A stretch of DNA of 37,156 nucleotides from Acidobacteriaceae bacterium (lineage in GTDB: Bacteria > Acidobacteriota > Terriglobia > Bryobacterales > Bryobacteraceae): NCBI GenBank assembly GCA_019244055.1, contig JAFATG010000124.1, positions 1-37,156 on the forward strand, read 5' to 3'. The notes under the pieces were generated by a model, which saw nothing but the letters and a program-made list of their open reading frames with translations, searched no databases and was not told where the DNA came from. The translations under genes were made by a program, and so were the position numbers. Positions 1 through 7,914 of the stretch are shown piece by piece (position 1 is the first letter of the stretch; the number at the start of each line of letters is the position of its first letter).

Positions 1-2
1 GG

Positions 3-1346
3 ATCAGCCGGCCGGTTGCGCCCGGCGCCGAGGACCGCGAGCGGTGCTTACGCCTCGCGGGCGAAATTTCAATTCTGCGCGCGAATCTGGCACGGCAAGA
101 GATTCCAAGAGAGTTCAATCTTCCACATTGCGGCGAACGATCGGACGTGCCGTTCCTTCCCGTCATGGAACAGACCGTTACTCTCCTACCCCACGCGTTC
201 TCCGGCTCCGGGTCTCAGATGGATGTCTTCATTCCGGCTCCGACGGACGAAAGCGCAGGTCAACGCCTCTTGGTGGCCGACGCATTTTCCAGTTCCGATC
301 ACCTGAAGTTCGCCGTGCGCGGAATGGTTGCGTCGGCCACCTGCTACCTCGTCTACACGGCAATCGATTGGCGCGGGCTGGCCACCTCGATCGCGACATG
401 CATCATCACTGCGCTGACGACTATCGGCTCGTCGCGGCAAAAAGAATTCCTTCGTCTTGCCGGTGCCATTATTGGTGGCCTTTTGGCCATAGGCGCGCAG
501 GTATTCGTTCTACCGAACATCGACTCGATTGCCGGATTTACGTTGCTGTTTATGGTGGTGACAGCAGTCGCAGCGTGGATCAGCACTGCGAGTGCAAGAC
601 TCTCATATGCCGGGGTACAGCTTGCGCTCGCCTTCTACATCGTTAACACTTCGGAGTTCACGATCCAGACTTCGCTTGCAATTGCGCGTGATCGCGTCTT
701 TGGCGTGCTGCTCGGGTTACTGGCGATGGGGTTAATTTTTGATCGTTTTGGAGCCCGGGACGCATTAGGCGAACTCGAAGCGGCCTTCGCGCAAAATCTG
801 CGGGATTTTGCCGAGCTGACGGAACAGCCGCTACGGCCAGATCGAAACGCGGCCGTGAAACGTCATCGGCAATTACAGGACAAGATTAATGTGGGTTTCG
901 ATGCTGTTCGAGCCCAGTCTGACGGGATGCTCTTTGAATTCGGGGCGTCGCGGCAAAAAAAGCTTCAGATCCGCGAAGATCTCAAACGATGGCAGCCCGC
1001 GATGCGCACCCTGTTACAGGTCCAGAACACGTTCGCGCACTACAGAATGCAAAGGCCCCTTGAAGAATTGCCGGAACAAGTCGCGGACGCAGAAAGCGAT
1101 TTCGAGCGGGACACAGCACTTGCCGCGCGCATGATGGCTGAGGAAGTAAGCGGCAAGGCCTCTGGTCCGCTGCCGGACATCACTGCGGCTGCTGAGCGGC
1201 TGGAAAATCGAATCCGAAGTTATTACGTGGAACGTGCTCTTCCCTTAACAGCAGAAGCATTGGATGTAATCACCTTGACCCGAACCCTGGCCTCAATCCT
1301 TGGGCCTTTGCACAACGATATTCATTCCACGTTCGCGCAACGTTAG
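3..1346 (+). CDS. FUSC-family inner-membrane efflux protein, C-terminal part (5' truncated by window edge)
   Basis: The reading frame is open from base 3 to the stop at 1344-1346, so the gene starts left of the window; the GTG at 147 is an internal codon, not a convincing start. About 447 residues are visible. A soluble stretch of roughly 100 residues comes first. A block of about six hydrophobic helices follows (from 'FAVRGMVASATCYLVYTAI' to 'VFGVLLGLLAMGLIFDRFG'), then a charged helical C-terminal region of about 200 residues. A membrane block followed by a cytoplasmic helical domain matches the second half of FUSC/YccS/AaeB-like proteins, which export aromatic acids or similar compounds across the inner membrane. 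The substrate cannot be read from the sequence. Family assignment is fairly sure; an association with HlyD/outer-membrane partners would have to be sought to the left. Confidence 0.72.
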   Translation: MSRPVAPGAEDRERCLRLAGEISILRANLARQEIPREFNLPHCGERSDVPFLPVMEQTVTLLPHAFSGSGSQMDVFIPAPTDESAGQRLLVADAFSSSDHLKFAVRGMVASATCYLVYTAIDWRGLATSIATCIITALTTIGSSRQKEFLRLAGAIIGGLLAIGAQVFVLPNIDSIAGFTLLFMVVTAVAAWISTASARLSYAGVQLALAFYIVNTSEFTIQTSLAIARDRVFGVLLGLLAMGLIFDRFGARDALGELEAAFAQNLRDFAELTEQPLRPDRNAAVKRHRQLQDKINVGFDAVRAQSDGMLFEFGASRQKKLQIREDLKRWQPAMRTLLQVQNTFAHYRMQRPLEELPEQVADAESDFERDTALAARMMAEEVSGKASGPLPDITAAAERLENRIRSYYVERALPLTAEALDVITLTRTLASILGPLHNDIHSTFAQR

Positions 1347-1424
1347 GCCGATTTGGGATCCTACGGTCTTCGAGAAAAAGCAAGGTAAGCCTGACCGTGG
1401 GGGGCGACGCAGCCGGAATCTATG

Positions 1425-1430
1425 TATACT
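1425..1430 (+). promoter_or_regulatory. Possible -10 element upstream of the 185-residue gene
   Basis: TATACT lies about 70 bases upstream of the ATG at 1500, in the 150-base gap after the FUSC gene. I see no matching -35 at 16-18 bases. It is a weak candidate only; the rest of the gap holds nothing I recognise. Confidence 0.25.
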
Positions 1431-1499
1431 TAGCTCCTATCCATTCGCGAACGGGTGTCCGACGGCACATTCCAGCGATAGGCTGTCAGGTGGAGAGCT

Positions 1500-2057
1500 A
1501 TGCCCGGGTCCATCAGCCACAATCACCCTTTGCGAGCACTTTTCGCGGAACTGCTGCAAGATCGTCTCCTTGGAACCGCTCAGTTCAATGACATTCACGC
1601 GGCCAGATACATCGCCGATCTCCTTGTCGATTTCTGCCATGTTGACAGTCTGTACAAAATTCGCAATAGCAGGGGTAAGGCTCTAGAGGATGTCGGCGAG
1701 ATGCTGATCGCATCCAATCCTGTGCTTGAAGGACGCTCATTTATTTACGAACGCGAAGTGCGGAAACATATTGGCGACTACACCTTGTTTCTTACAGGAT
1801 TGTTTCCCGAGTACGTGGCACGAATCCATCGTCAGAAGAGGCGACTCGATTCGTTTGTCGACTATCTTAAAGCCGGCAAGGAGTCTTATTTGGTCGTCGG
1901 GGCCTTCGATCAGTTTGAATTCAAGGACGAGGCGCCGCTCTTCCGACGTTTAGCCGAAGGCTTCGAACTCTGCGTGTTCGGTCTCAATCTGGTGAAGCAA
2001 GATTTAGATCGATTGCAGAACGCTTCTTATAAACAACTCGGGGCAATGCTTAGTTAG
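1500..2057 (+). CDS. Hypothetical 185-residue soluble protein
   Basis: I do not recognise this family. The ATG at 1500 is preceded by a good ribosome-binding site (AGGTGGAG, about 5 bases away), which supports both the gene and the start. The product is mainly helical and charged, with no signal peptide, membrane segment or cysteine cluster. The middle is rich in basic and aromatic residues ('YVARIHRQKRRLDSFVDYLK'), and the C-terminus has a hydrophobic helix around 'FELCVFGLNLVKQDLDRLQ'. It stands alone between the FUSC gene and the convergent M20 peptidase gene, with only about 36 bases to the latter's stop. Codon use resembles its neighbours. No function can be inferred. Confidence 0.7.
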   Translation: MPGSISHNHPLRALFAELLQDRLLGTAQFNDIHAARYIADLLVDFCHVDSLYKIRNSRGKALEDVGEMLIASNPVLEGRSFIYEREVRKHIGDYTLFLTGLFPEYVARIHRQKRRLDSFVDYLKAGKESYLVVGAFDQFEFKDEAPLFRRLAEGFELCVFGLNLVKQDLDRLQNASYKQLGAMLS

Positions 2058-2093
2058 CCAACGTTACTTGCTCGTAATTGCTTCTCCAGACGG

Positions 2094-3392
2094 TCATCCC
2101 GAGCACCACTCAAGGGCGGCAGTCACCAACGTTTCAGCGGTTATCATAACTGACTCGAAATCAACGTACTCGTCCACATTATGCGCACCCCCACCCGCCG
2201 GGCCGAACAACAAGGTAGGAATCCCGAATTCACGCTGAAGAATGAAGGCATCACAGGGATACGGTGCTGCCGTCACAATCGGTGACCGTGCAGTTACGTC
2301 AGCGGCGGCCGACACCATTTGCTTCATCCATGGGTGATCTTCGGCAAGTTCATGACCGACGAGAGGTGGATCAAAAAGGGTTCGGCAGTCGATCGGGTGC
2401 GTTCTGAAGAAAGGGTCGGAAGCCGGGAGCTTCGCGAGTGAGTCCAGAATCTCCTTTTTCAGCACTGCAACGTCTTCACCCGGCAAGAACTGAAAGTAGA
2501 CGCGAACTGCAGCTTCCACCGGAACACTTAACGGCACGTCAGAACTGATTCGACCGGCCTGGACCGCCAGAAGCTGTACCGGAGCTGCATCGGCAAAGCC
2601 CGCATAAGGGCCCGTGCCTTGCACTCGCGCTCTGATACCTCGCCAGTTCTCAACCCATTCGAGGAGCCGGACCAAGTGCGACGCTGGACCGACGACTTCT
2701 TCCTTAGAAAAGTAGTTCGCCGTATCGCCGGCTGTGATGGACAAGTCCAGGACGAAGCCGCCGCGGGTTGCGCGGAAAATCTCCAATTGCGTGCCCTCGC
2801 TGATGACGCAGGCATCGGCCGAGTCACCGCGGAGTCGTCCGGCGAGTGTGCCGCCACCACCACCCCACTCTTCATCCACTACGGATTCAAACAGAAGGTC
2901 CCCGCCGAGGCGAATACCTGGAGCCTTAAGTGCGCAAAACGCGGCCACCTGCGCGCACAGACCACCCTTCATGTCGAACGCTCCCAGACCATAGACACGG
3001 CCATTCTTCACTGCAGGCCTCCAAGGCGGATAACGCCAACGACCGTTTGCGGGAGGGACAGTATCTATGTGTCCGTTAAGCAGGAGGCTCTTGCCTCTGC
3101 CGGACCCTGCGAGCCGGGCAATCAAATTTTTTCTACCCTCGTAATGGCGATCGAGGCGGGCCAACCGGTGACCGGACTCCCGGACAAACGCCGTGACGTA
3201 AAGCTCTACGCGAATGCCTCTAGACTGCAGGAAATTTCGTAAAACGCACTGTCCAGGCGTTTCTTGCCCTTCGGGTGGAATGGCGACCGTGTTGACGGAA
3301 ATCAGCTCTTTAAGGAGCATGAGGATATCGCGACGGAGGGGGCGCAGCAGTCTTCGAGCGATGCCGGCGCGACTCTGCTTCTGATGTGTCAT
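2094..3392 (-). CDS. M20-family metallohydrolase (ArgE/DapE/CPG2-like deacylase or peptidase)
   Basis: This is a 432-residue cytoplasmic zinc enzyme of the M20 family, which hydrolyses N-acyl or peptide amide bonds. The metal-site landmarks are present in order: 'GHIDTVP' (His108, Asp110), 'GAFDMKGG' (bridging Asp140), 'VVDEEWGGGG' (catalytic and metal Glu174/175), and a late 'GGGAHNVDEY' (His404). The segment from about residue 205 to 320 fits the lid/dimerisation domain. The ATG at 3392 has a GGAGGG about 9 bases upstream. It is divergent from the agaS-pfkB-pfk operon with 96 bases between the starts, so a shared control region is possible. Substrate class (N-acetyl amino acid, succinyl-diaminopimelate, dipeptide or N-acyl sugar) cannot be decided from motifs; a role with the neighbouring sugar genes is inference only. 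Confidence 0.87.
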   Translation of the reverse strand: MTHQKQSRAGIARRLLRPLRRDILMLLKELISVNTVAIPPEGQETPGQCVLRNFLQSRGIRVELYVTAFVRESGHRLARLDRHYEGRKNLIARLAGSGRGKSLLLNGHIDTVPPANGRWRYPPWRPAVKNGRVYGLGAFDMKGGLCAQVAAFCALKAPGIRLGGDLLFESVVDEEWGGGGGTLAGRLRGDSADACVISEGTQLEIFRATRGGFVLDLSITAGDTANYFSKEEVVGPASHLVRLLEWVENWRGIRARVQGTGPYAGFADAAPVQLLAVQAGRISSDVPLSVPVEAAVRVYFQFLPGEDVAVLKKEILDSLAKLPASDPFFRTHPIDCRTLFDPPLVGHELAEDHPWMKQMVSAAADVTARSPIVTAAPYPCDAFILQREFGIPTLLFGPAGGGAHNVDEYVDFESVMITAETLVTAALEWCSG

Positions 3393-3488
3393 CTGGCAGT
3401 TCCCTCCATATCAGCATTCAAGAATCGGCGGCGGCGCGAACAGCGCGGGTAGGATAAAAAGACAAAGTGCTGCTGCAACTCATTAGGA

Positions 3489-4586
3489 ATGTCCATCACT
3501 AAATCATCCGGCAAGGACAATCTAAGAGCTATCACCCTACAGGAGATCCTGCAGCAGCCCGATCTTTGGCCAACCACGTTCGCCCGCACTGAAGGGGTTG
3601 ACGGTGTCGATCCCGCTAACGCGATCATTACCGGAGCAGGCACGTCCGCCTATGCCGCCGAAGCAATCGCAGGGGCATGGCCGGGAGCGAAAGCAATCCC
3701 CTCGGGCGACCTGCTCCTTTCCTCGCGAAACGAGATTGAAGCCCGCAACCGCGGATTCGTCGAGCACGGAACACTTGTCTCTCTCGCTCGATCTGGTGAC
3801 AGCCCGGAGAGTGTAGCAACTCTGAACAAAATACGTCATCTGTTTCCTGCCGTTCGACACATTGTGATCACATGCAATCCGGATGGCCGGCTCGCCAAAG
3901 TGCCGAAAGTTGAAACGATCTTGCTTGACCCCCGAACCAATGACCGCAGTCTGGTCATGACGAGTTCGTTTACCAATTTAGTGCTCGCCGGCATGTGCCT
4001 TACTCATCGCCGTGAGCTCGGTCCGGTACTGGAAGGCATTTGCCGCCGGCTCCGGCAAGCTCTTCCGGCTATTGACACTACTGCGGAAGAAGCTGCGCAA
4101 GCGGGACCCGACAGAATCGCGATCCTCACGCCCCCGGACCTCAAGCCACTCGCCGCAGAGGTATCTCTCAAAATCCTCGAGATGACGGCTGGCAAAATTC
4201 CACCGCTCCATGATTCCTTCCTCGGTGTCCGCCATGGACCCATGAGTTACCTGCGATCCGACTCACTAGTCCTCTGCTGGTTGTCCAGTGAGCCGGCAAG
4301 ACGGCTCTATGAACTCGACCTGATTGGAGAGCTCCGAACCAAGGACCTCGGCAGGTTGATCCTTATCGCCCCGCCCGGTATTGTGCCAAATGCCGGCGAT
4401 ATGAACATTCCCGCTGTTGCTCCCGAACTTCCGGACTCACTGCGCATTCCGTTCGAAATCCCTTTTGGCCAGCTTCTTGCTTATCGCCTCAGCCTCCGCT
4501 GCGGGCTGGATCCCGATAATCCGAGTCCGAACGCCGTAATTACTCGCGTGGTCCAAGGCTTCCGCTTGCATGAACAAGAAGCTTGA
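3489..4586 (+). CDS. agaS: SIS-domain sugar isomerase/deaminase, AgaS-like
   Basis: A 365-residue cytoplasmic protein with two SIS (sugar isomerase) domains. The first holds the phosphosugar-binding 'ITGAGTSAYAAEAIAG' and 'SLARSGDSPESV'. The stretch 'TNDRSLVMTSSFTNLVLAG' is characteristic of the AgaS branch, as is the later 'EMTAGKIPPLHDSFLGVRHGP'. AgaS was named tagatose-6-phosphate ketose/aldose isomerase; characterised members deaminate/isomerise galactosamine-6-phosphate to tagatose-6-phosphate. The ATG at 3489 directly abuts AGGA, too close for a normal ribosome-binding site, so the exact start is unsure. The 3' end overlaps pfkB by 17 bases, so the two are probably translated together. 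Sugar specificity is not proven. Confidence 0.86.
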   Translation: MSITKSSGKDNLRAITLQEILQQPDLWPTTFARTEGVDGVDPANAIITGAGTSAYAAEAIAGAWPGAKAIPSGDLLLSSRNEIEARNRGFVEHGTLVSLARSGDSPESVATLNKIRHLFPAVRHIVITCNPDGRLAKVPKVETILLDPRTNDRSLVMTSSFTNLVLAGMCLTHRRELGPVLEGICRRLRQALPAIDTTAEEAAQAGPDRIAILTPPDLKPLAAEVSLKILEMTAGKIPPLHDSFLGVRHGPMSYLRSDSLVLCWLSSEPARRLYELDLIGELRTKDLGRLILIAPPGIVPNAGDMNIPAVAPELPDSLRIPFEIPFGQLLAYRLSLRCGLDPDNPSPNAVITRVVQGFRLHEQEA

Positions 4587-5469
4587 TTGTCTTGTAGCCG
4601 GTGAAACAAATGTCGATCTGATGATCGGAGCCAGCGTGAGCCTGGAGCCCGGTAAGGAAAAGCTTGCTGATGACATCAGGTTAGTTCTGGGCGGATCCAG
4701 TTCGATCACGGCCTTCAACCTCGCCGCTCTGGGCACAAAGGTCGGATTCGTTGGAGTAATTGGGTGCGATGCGTTCGGAGATTTTATCGAGCAGCGCCTG
4801 GCTTCGGCCGGGATCGATCTAAAGGGGTTGCGGCGCGATAAGACGAGCAGGACAGGTATTACCGTCTGGTTTGATGAGAAAGGCAGACGGAGTGGCATCA
4901 CCTACCCGGGCACCATTCCTTTGCTTCGCGCTCAGGATATCTCGCCTGGTCAGCTCAAACTCGCCCGCCATTTACATGTGGGCCACTATTTCTTGCTCAC
5001 GCACCTGCATCCAGAAGCACCAGATCTCTTTGCGCGTGCCAAACGCATGGGTCTTACAACCTCTCTCGACTGTAACTACGATCCATCTGAGAAATGGAAT
5101 TCACGCATCGAACAGGTTCTCCGCCATACCGACATCTTTTTTCCAAATGAACAGGAAGCGCTCCTGCTCACCGGCAGCCGATCGGTGGAAGCTGCAGCGC
5201 GTGCGCTCGGAAAGCTCGCCCATATCGTAGCAGTCAAGTTGGGCGCCAAAGGTGTTTTCGTGTTTCACGATGGGAACAGCTTCCATGTTCCAGCTCGAAA
5301 GGTTCGTGTGGTCGATACGACAGGGGCCGGGGATAGTTTCAACGCCGGCTTCCTTTCTCAGTTTCTGCGCGGAGCCTCAGTGAGGGTTGCGACGAACGCC
5401 GGTCTTGCAGCGGCTACGCGTTGCGTGGCCAGGGTCGGTGGGACCGCTGCTTTCGAGCGCAAGCCATGA
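4570..5469 (+). CDS. PfkB-family (ribokinase-like) sugar kinase
   Basis: A 299-residue kinase of the PfkB/ribokinase superfamily, transferring phosphate from ATP to a sugar or sugar phosphate. It shows the N-terminal 'AGETNVDLM' strand and the glycine-rich 'GGSSSITAFNLAALG' substrate/lid region. The PfkB signature 'DTTGAGDSFNAGF' has the catalytic base at Asp255. Length is normal for the family. It starts inside agaS (17-base overlap) and its TGA overlaps the ATG of the pfk gene (ATGA), so this is a tightly coupled operon. With AgaS upstream, tagatose-6-phosphate or a related ketose is a reasonable but unproven substrate. Confidence 0.88.
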   Translation: MNKKLDCLVAGETNVDLMIGASVSLEPGKEKLADDIRLVLGGSSSITAFNLAALGTKVGFVGVIGCDAFGDFIEQRLASAGIDLKGLRRDKTSRTGITVWFDEKGRRSGITYPGTIPLLRAQDISPGQLKLARHLHVGHYFLLTHLHPEAPDLFARAKRMGLTTSLDCNYDPSEKWNSRIEQVLRHTDIFFPNEQEALLLTGSRSVEAAARALGKLAHIVAVKLGAKGVFVFHDGNSFHVPARKVRVVDTTGAGDSFNAGFLSQFLRGASVRVATNAGLAAATRCVARVGGTAAFERKP

Positions 5470-6647
5470 GTGTTCAAAAAGGTGCGACCGCCGTTGTCGT
5501 TCACACCGGAGGCCCTACGCCGGTGATCAACGCCAGTTTGGTCGGTGTGATCGAAGAAGCTCGCAAACATTCAGCAATCGCACATTTGCTGGGTGCGCGC
5601 TTCGGATTTGACGGTGTTCTAAAGCGCCAGTATTTCGACCTGTTTAATCAGGAAGAAGAAGCTATTCAGGCAATCGCAACTACTCCCTCGTCGGCGCTGG
5701 GTACTTCTCGGCGTGAATTAACCGCGAGCGATCTCGAGGGCGTGCTGAACGAGCTGCAATTGCACAAGACCCGTTACCTCTTCGTCACAGGCGGGAATGG
5801 CTCGATGGAGACGGCTCGTCAGATTCAGGAGCTCGCACTTCAACAAGGTCGTGATCTGCAGGTTATTGGGATTCCCAAAACGATCGACAACGATCTGCTA
5901 GAGACTCATCACACACCGGGCTACGGCTCTGCGGCCCGCTTCTTCGCCTGTGCAGCGCGTGATATCGGCGCCGATAACAAAGCGCTGCCGGGACAGGTAG
6001 AGATTATCGAGGTCTTAGGGAGAAACGTCGGCTGGCTGGCGGCGGCCACATCGCTTGCCCGCCGCGATCCGGACGATGCTCCTCACTTGATATATTTTCC
6101 CGAGCGGCTCCTTCCCCTGGACCGGCTTTTGGAAGATATTGACACGGTCTATAGGCGATTGAATCGTTGCGTGGTAGCAGTCTGTGAAGGCCAATTAGAT
6201 GAGTATCGGGAACCATTCGGCGCTGATGTCCGTTCCGGCTCCCGGGGCAGTCTTGCAATGAATCTGGCCCACCGGCTTGCGATGCTTGTATCGCAGCGGT
6301 TGCGGGTCCGCGCCCGCAGCGAGAAGCCAGGTCTCCTCGGTCGATCGAACGGCGCTTTCCAGTCTCCTGCCGATCTGAATGACGCTCGCCTTTGCGGCCA
6401 ACAGGCAGTTCTTGCCGCGCTAGACGGCCATGCCGGGAAGATGATCACCTTGATCTGCGTCTCTGAATCACCTTATGTCGCAAAAACAGGCCTCGCACCT
6501 CTCGATAAGGTGGCGCTGAAGGAACGTCTCTTCCCCGAGGGCTGGCAAAACAAGTCAGGCAACGACGTGACACCAGATTTCCAGCGCTTTGCCGAGCCAC
6601 TTATCGGCTCCATCAGAGCCTACGAGGAATTCTCGTTAGACGATTAG
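5466..6647 (+). CDS. 6-phosphofructokinase of the PfkA superfamily with mixed ATP/PPi signature
   Basis: A 393-residue phosphofructokinase-family enzyme (phosphorylation at C1 of fructose-6-phosphate or a similar ketose phosphate). I chose ATG 5466, whose ATGA overlaps the pfkB stop, rather than an upstream start at 5421 that would intrude 49 bases into pfkB. Motifs: 'HTGGPTPVINASL' at residues 13-25, 'GGNGSMETA' at 109-117 and 'GIPKTIDND' at 135-143 with catalytic Asp141. In family numbering (E. coli PfkA 104 and 124) the two cofactor-determining positions are Gly112 and Lys138. Gly at the first is typical of ATP enzymes, Lys at the second of PPi enzymes. The phosphoryl donor is therefore open. 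It is the last gene of the agaS operon. Confidence 0.88.
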   Translation: MSVQKGATAVVVHTGGPTPVINASLVGVIEEARKHSAIAHLLGARFGFDGVLKRQYFDLFNQEEEAIQAIATTPSSALGTSRRELTASDLEGVLNELQLHKTRYLFVTGGNGSMETARQIQELALQQGRDLQVIGIPKTIDNDLLETHHTPGYGSAARFFACAARDIGADNKALPGQVEIIEVLGRNVGWLAAATSLARRDPDDAPHLIYFPERLLPLDRLLEDIDTVYRRLNRCVVAVCEGQLDEYREPFGADVRSGSRGSLAMNLAHRLAMLVSQRLRVRARSEKPGLLGRSNGAFQSPADLNDARLCGQQAVLAALDGHAGKMITLICVSESPYVAKTGLAPLDKVALKERLFPEGWQNKSGNDVTPDFQRFAEPLIGSIRAYEEFSLDD

Positions 6648-6668
6648 TTGAGGTGATCTTCAAGATCC

Positions 6669-7793
6669 TTACAGCTTCAGAAAAATCTGTCGGCGGTACA
6701 GCCAGTAGCACAGATACCACATGATCAGAAGAATAGCTGTGGATTGTGCCACCGGAGCCAGCGTTCCCACGAAAGTGAAGTGAAAAGTGAAGACCCCAAC
6801 AGCCCGGTCCAGCCATTGGCGCAATATCTCAGAAACCACGTAAATGAAGATTGAGTTCATTCCTACCACGACTAGCGGAAATGCTGCCATCCGCCACCCG
6901 CATACTTCGATCAGCCAATAGAACCCGATCAGCATAAGAAGTACCCAGCCAAGACTGTAAAAAATAAAAGTAGGCGTGCAAAGCTGCTTAATCATGGGCA
7001 TCCAAGGTTTCAGGGATAATGCTGCTGCAAACGACAGAATCGTGCCTGCAGCGAGGAATTGCAGCTTCTGCCGGTGCGTTCGGACCGTCATAAAGAGCTG
7101 GCCCGCCCAGACTCCCGACAGCGTCCAAACCGTACTTGGAATGAAGTTGAGTGTCGAATACGCCGGATCATAATCATAATGAAAAATGGCCCGGTCCACG
7201 AGCAGGCCGACGCTGTTCATCTTTGAATAGGGTCCACCAGGACCATGAAACGAAAAAAGCAAAAGCGTCCAAACAGCGAGCAGGCCGCCAGTGGCTAGTA
7301 CTTGATAACGCCAACGCCATCGCATGATTAGAAAGCTGATTAAGTAAGTGAATGCGATTTGCGACAGCACGTTGATGAGTTGCGGCTTGATGTGGCCGCT
7401 GCCGACCCAGATGACAATCTGGCTCATCACCATAAGTCGCGCTGAACGCGCGAGAACATGGCGCAAATTATCACTCCAGCTAGCACCCCTTTCGTTCCGG
7501 CGGACCATAGCGAAGGGCAACGCCACACCGACCATGAACATAAATGCGGGCTGAATCATGTCCCAAAACACAGCGCCTTCCCAGGGGACGTGGTCAAACC
7601 AACTCGCGACCCGAGCCCAGTCCGGGTTGTTTCTGAGACGCGCGAAACCGAAGCCGTCGGAAGCCAATAGCAGCATGATGAAGCCTCGATATGCATCGAG
7701 AGCTACATACCGTGTAGCTTTACTCCGAGACAGCGAGCTTTCCTGAGCAGCAGGATTACTCGTCACCTGATCGGAATGGACGTTCGAGATCAC
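6669..7793 (-). CDS. NagX/HGSNAT-like membrane acyltransferase (DUF1624/DUF5009 type)
   Basis: A 374-residue integral membrane protein with about ten hydrophobic helices. It has the family hallmark 'LDAYRGFIMLLLASDGFGF' near residue 33 and 'FWDMIQPAFMFMVGVALPFA' in the second segment. This pattern belongs to COG4299 proteins related to heparan-alpha-glucosaminide N-acetyltransferase, which move acetyl groups across the membrane to amino sugars. The bacterial NagX name comes from N-acetylglucosamine gene clusters. The frame opens with a GTG at 7793 and no strong ribosome-binding site, so the first 30 residues are uncertain. It is convergent with the agaS-pfkB-pfk operon (21 bases between stops) and lies about 120 bases downstream of the first ADOP permease on the same strand. 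Confidence 0.8.
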   Translation of the reverse strand: MISNVHSDQVTSNPAAQESSLSRSKATRYVALDAYRGFIMLLLASDGFGFARLRNNPDWARVASWFDHVPWEGAVFWDMIQPAFMFMVGVALPFAMVRRNERGASWSDNLRHVLARSARLMVMSQIVIWVGSGHIKPQLINVLSQIAFTYLISFLIMRWRWRYQVLATGGLLAVWTLLLFSFHGPGGPYSKMNSVGLLVDRAIFHYDYDPAYSTLNFIPSTVWTLSGVWAGQLFMTVRTHRQKLQFLAAGTILSFAAALSLKPWMPMIKQLCTPTFIFYSLGWVLLMLIGFYWLIEVCGWRMAAFPLVVVGMNSIFIYVVSEILRQWLDRAVGVFTFHFTFVGTLAPVAQSTAILLIMWYLCYWLYRRQIFLKL

Positions 7794-7914
7794 GGAGCTA
7801 CATTCACCGGGAAGAATTGCATCTTCCTGACCTATTCTGTCTCAATGGAGCACTTCATTGTCCGGCAGGCAATTTGTGACTGGCTATCACGACTGAGGAG
7901 GGCAAAAAGCTGCC

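Noticed and set aside
147-1346. GTG at 147 as the true start of the FUSC gene
   Set aside because: The frame stays open to the window edge without a ribosome-binding site at 147, and the family has an N-terminal half that would lie further left.
2619-3242. Plus-strand open frame (207 codons) opposite the M20 hydrolase
   Set aside because: The minus strand carries all M20 metal-site motifs in order; this frame has low-complexity composition.
5421-5465. Upstream start for the phosphofructokinase
   Set aside because: It would overlap pfkB by 49 bases, while ATG 5466 gives the usual ATGA coupling and a normal N-terminus.
6653-6668. GATCTT-C-AAGATC between the convergent pfk and NagX-like genes as a terminator
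   Set aside because: The loop would be too small for a stable hairpin and no T-run follows.
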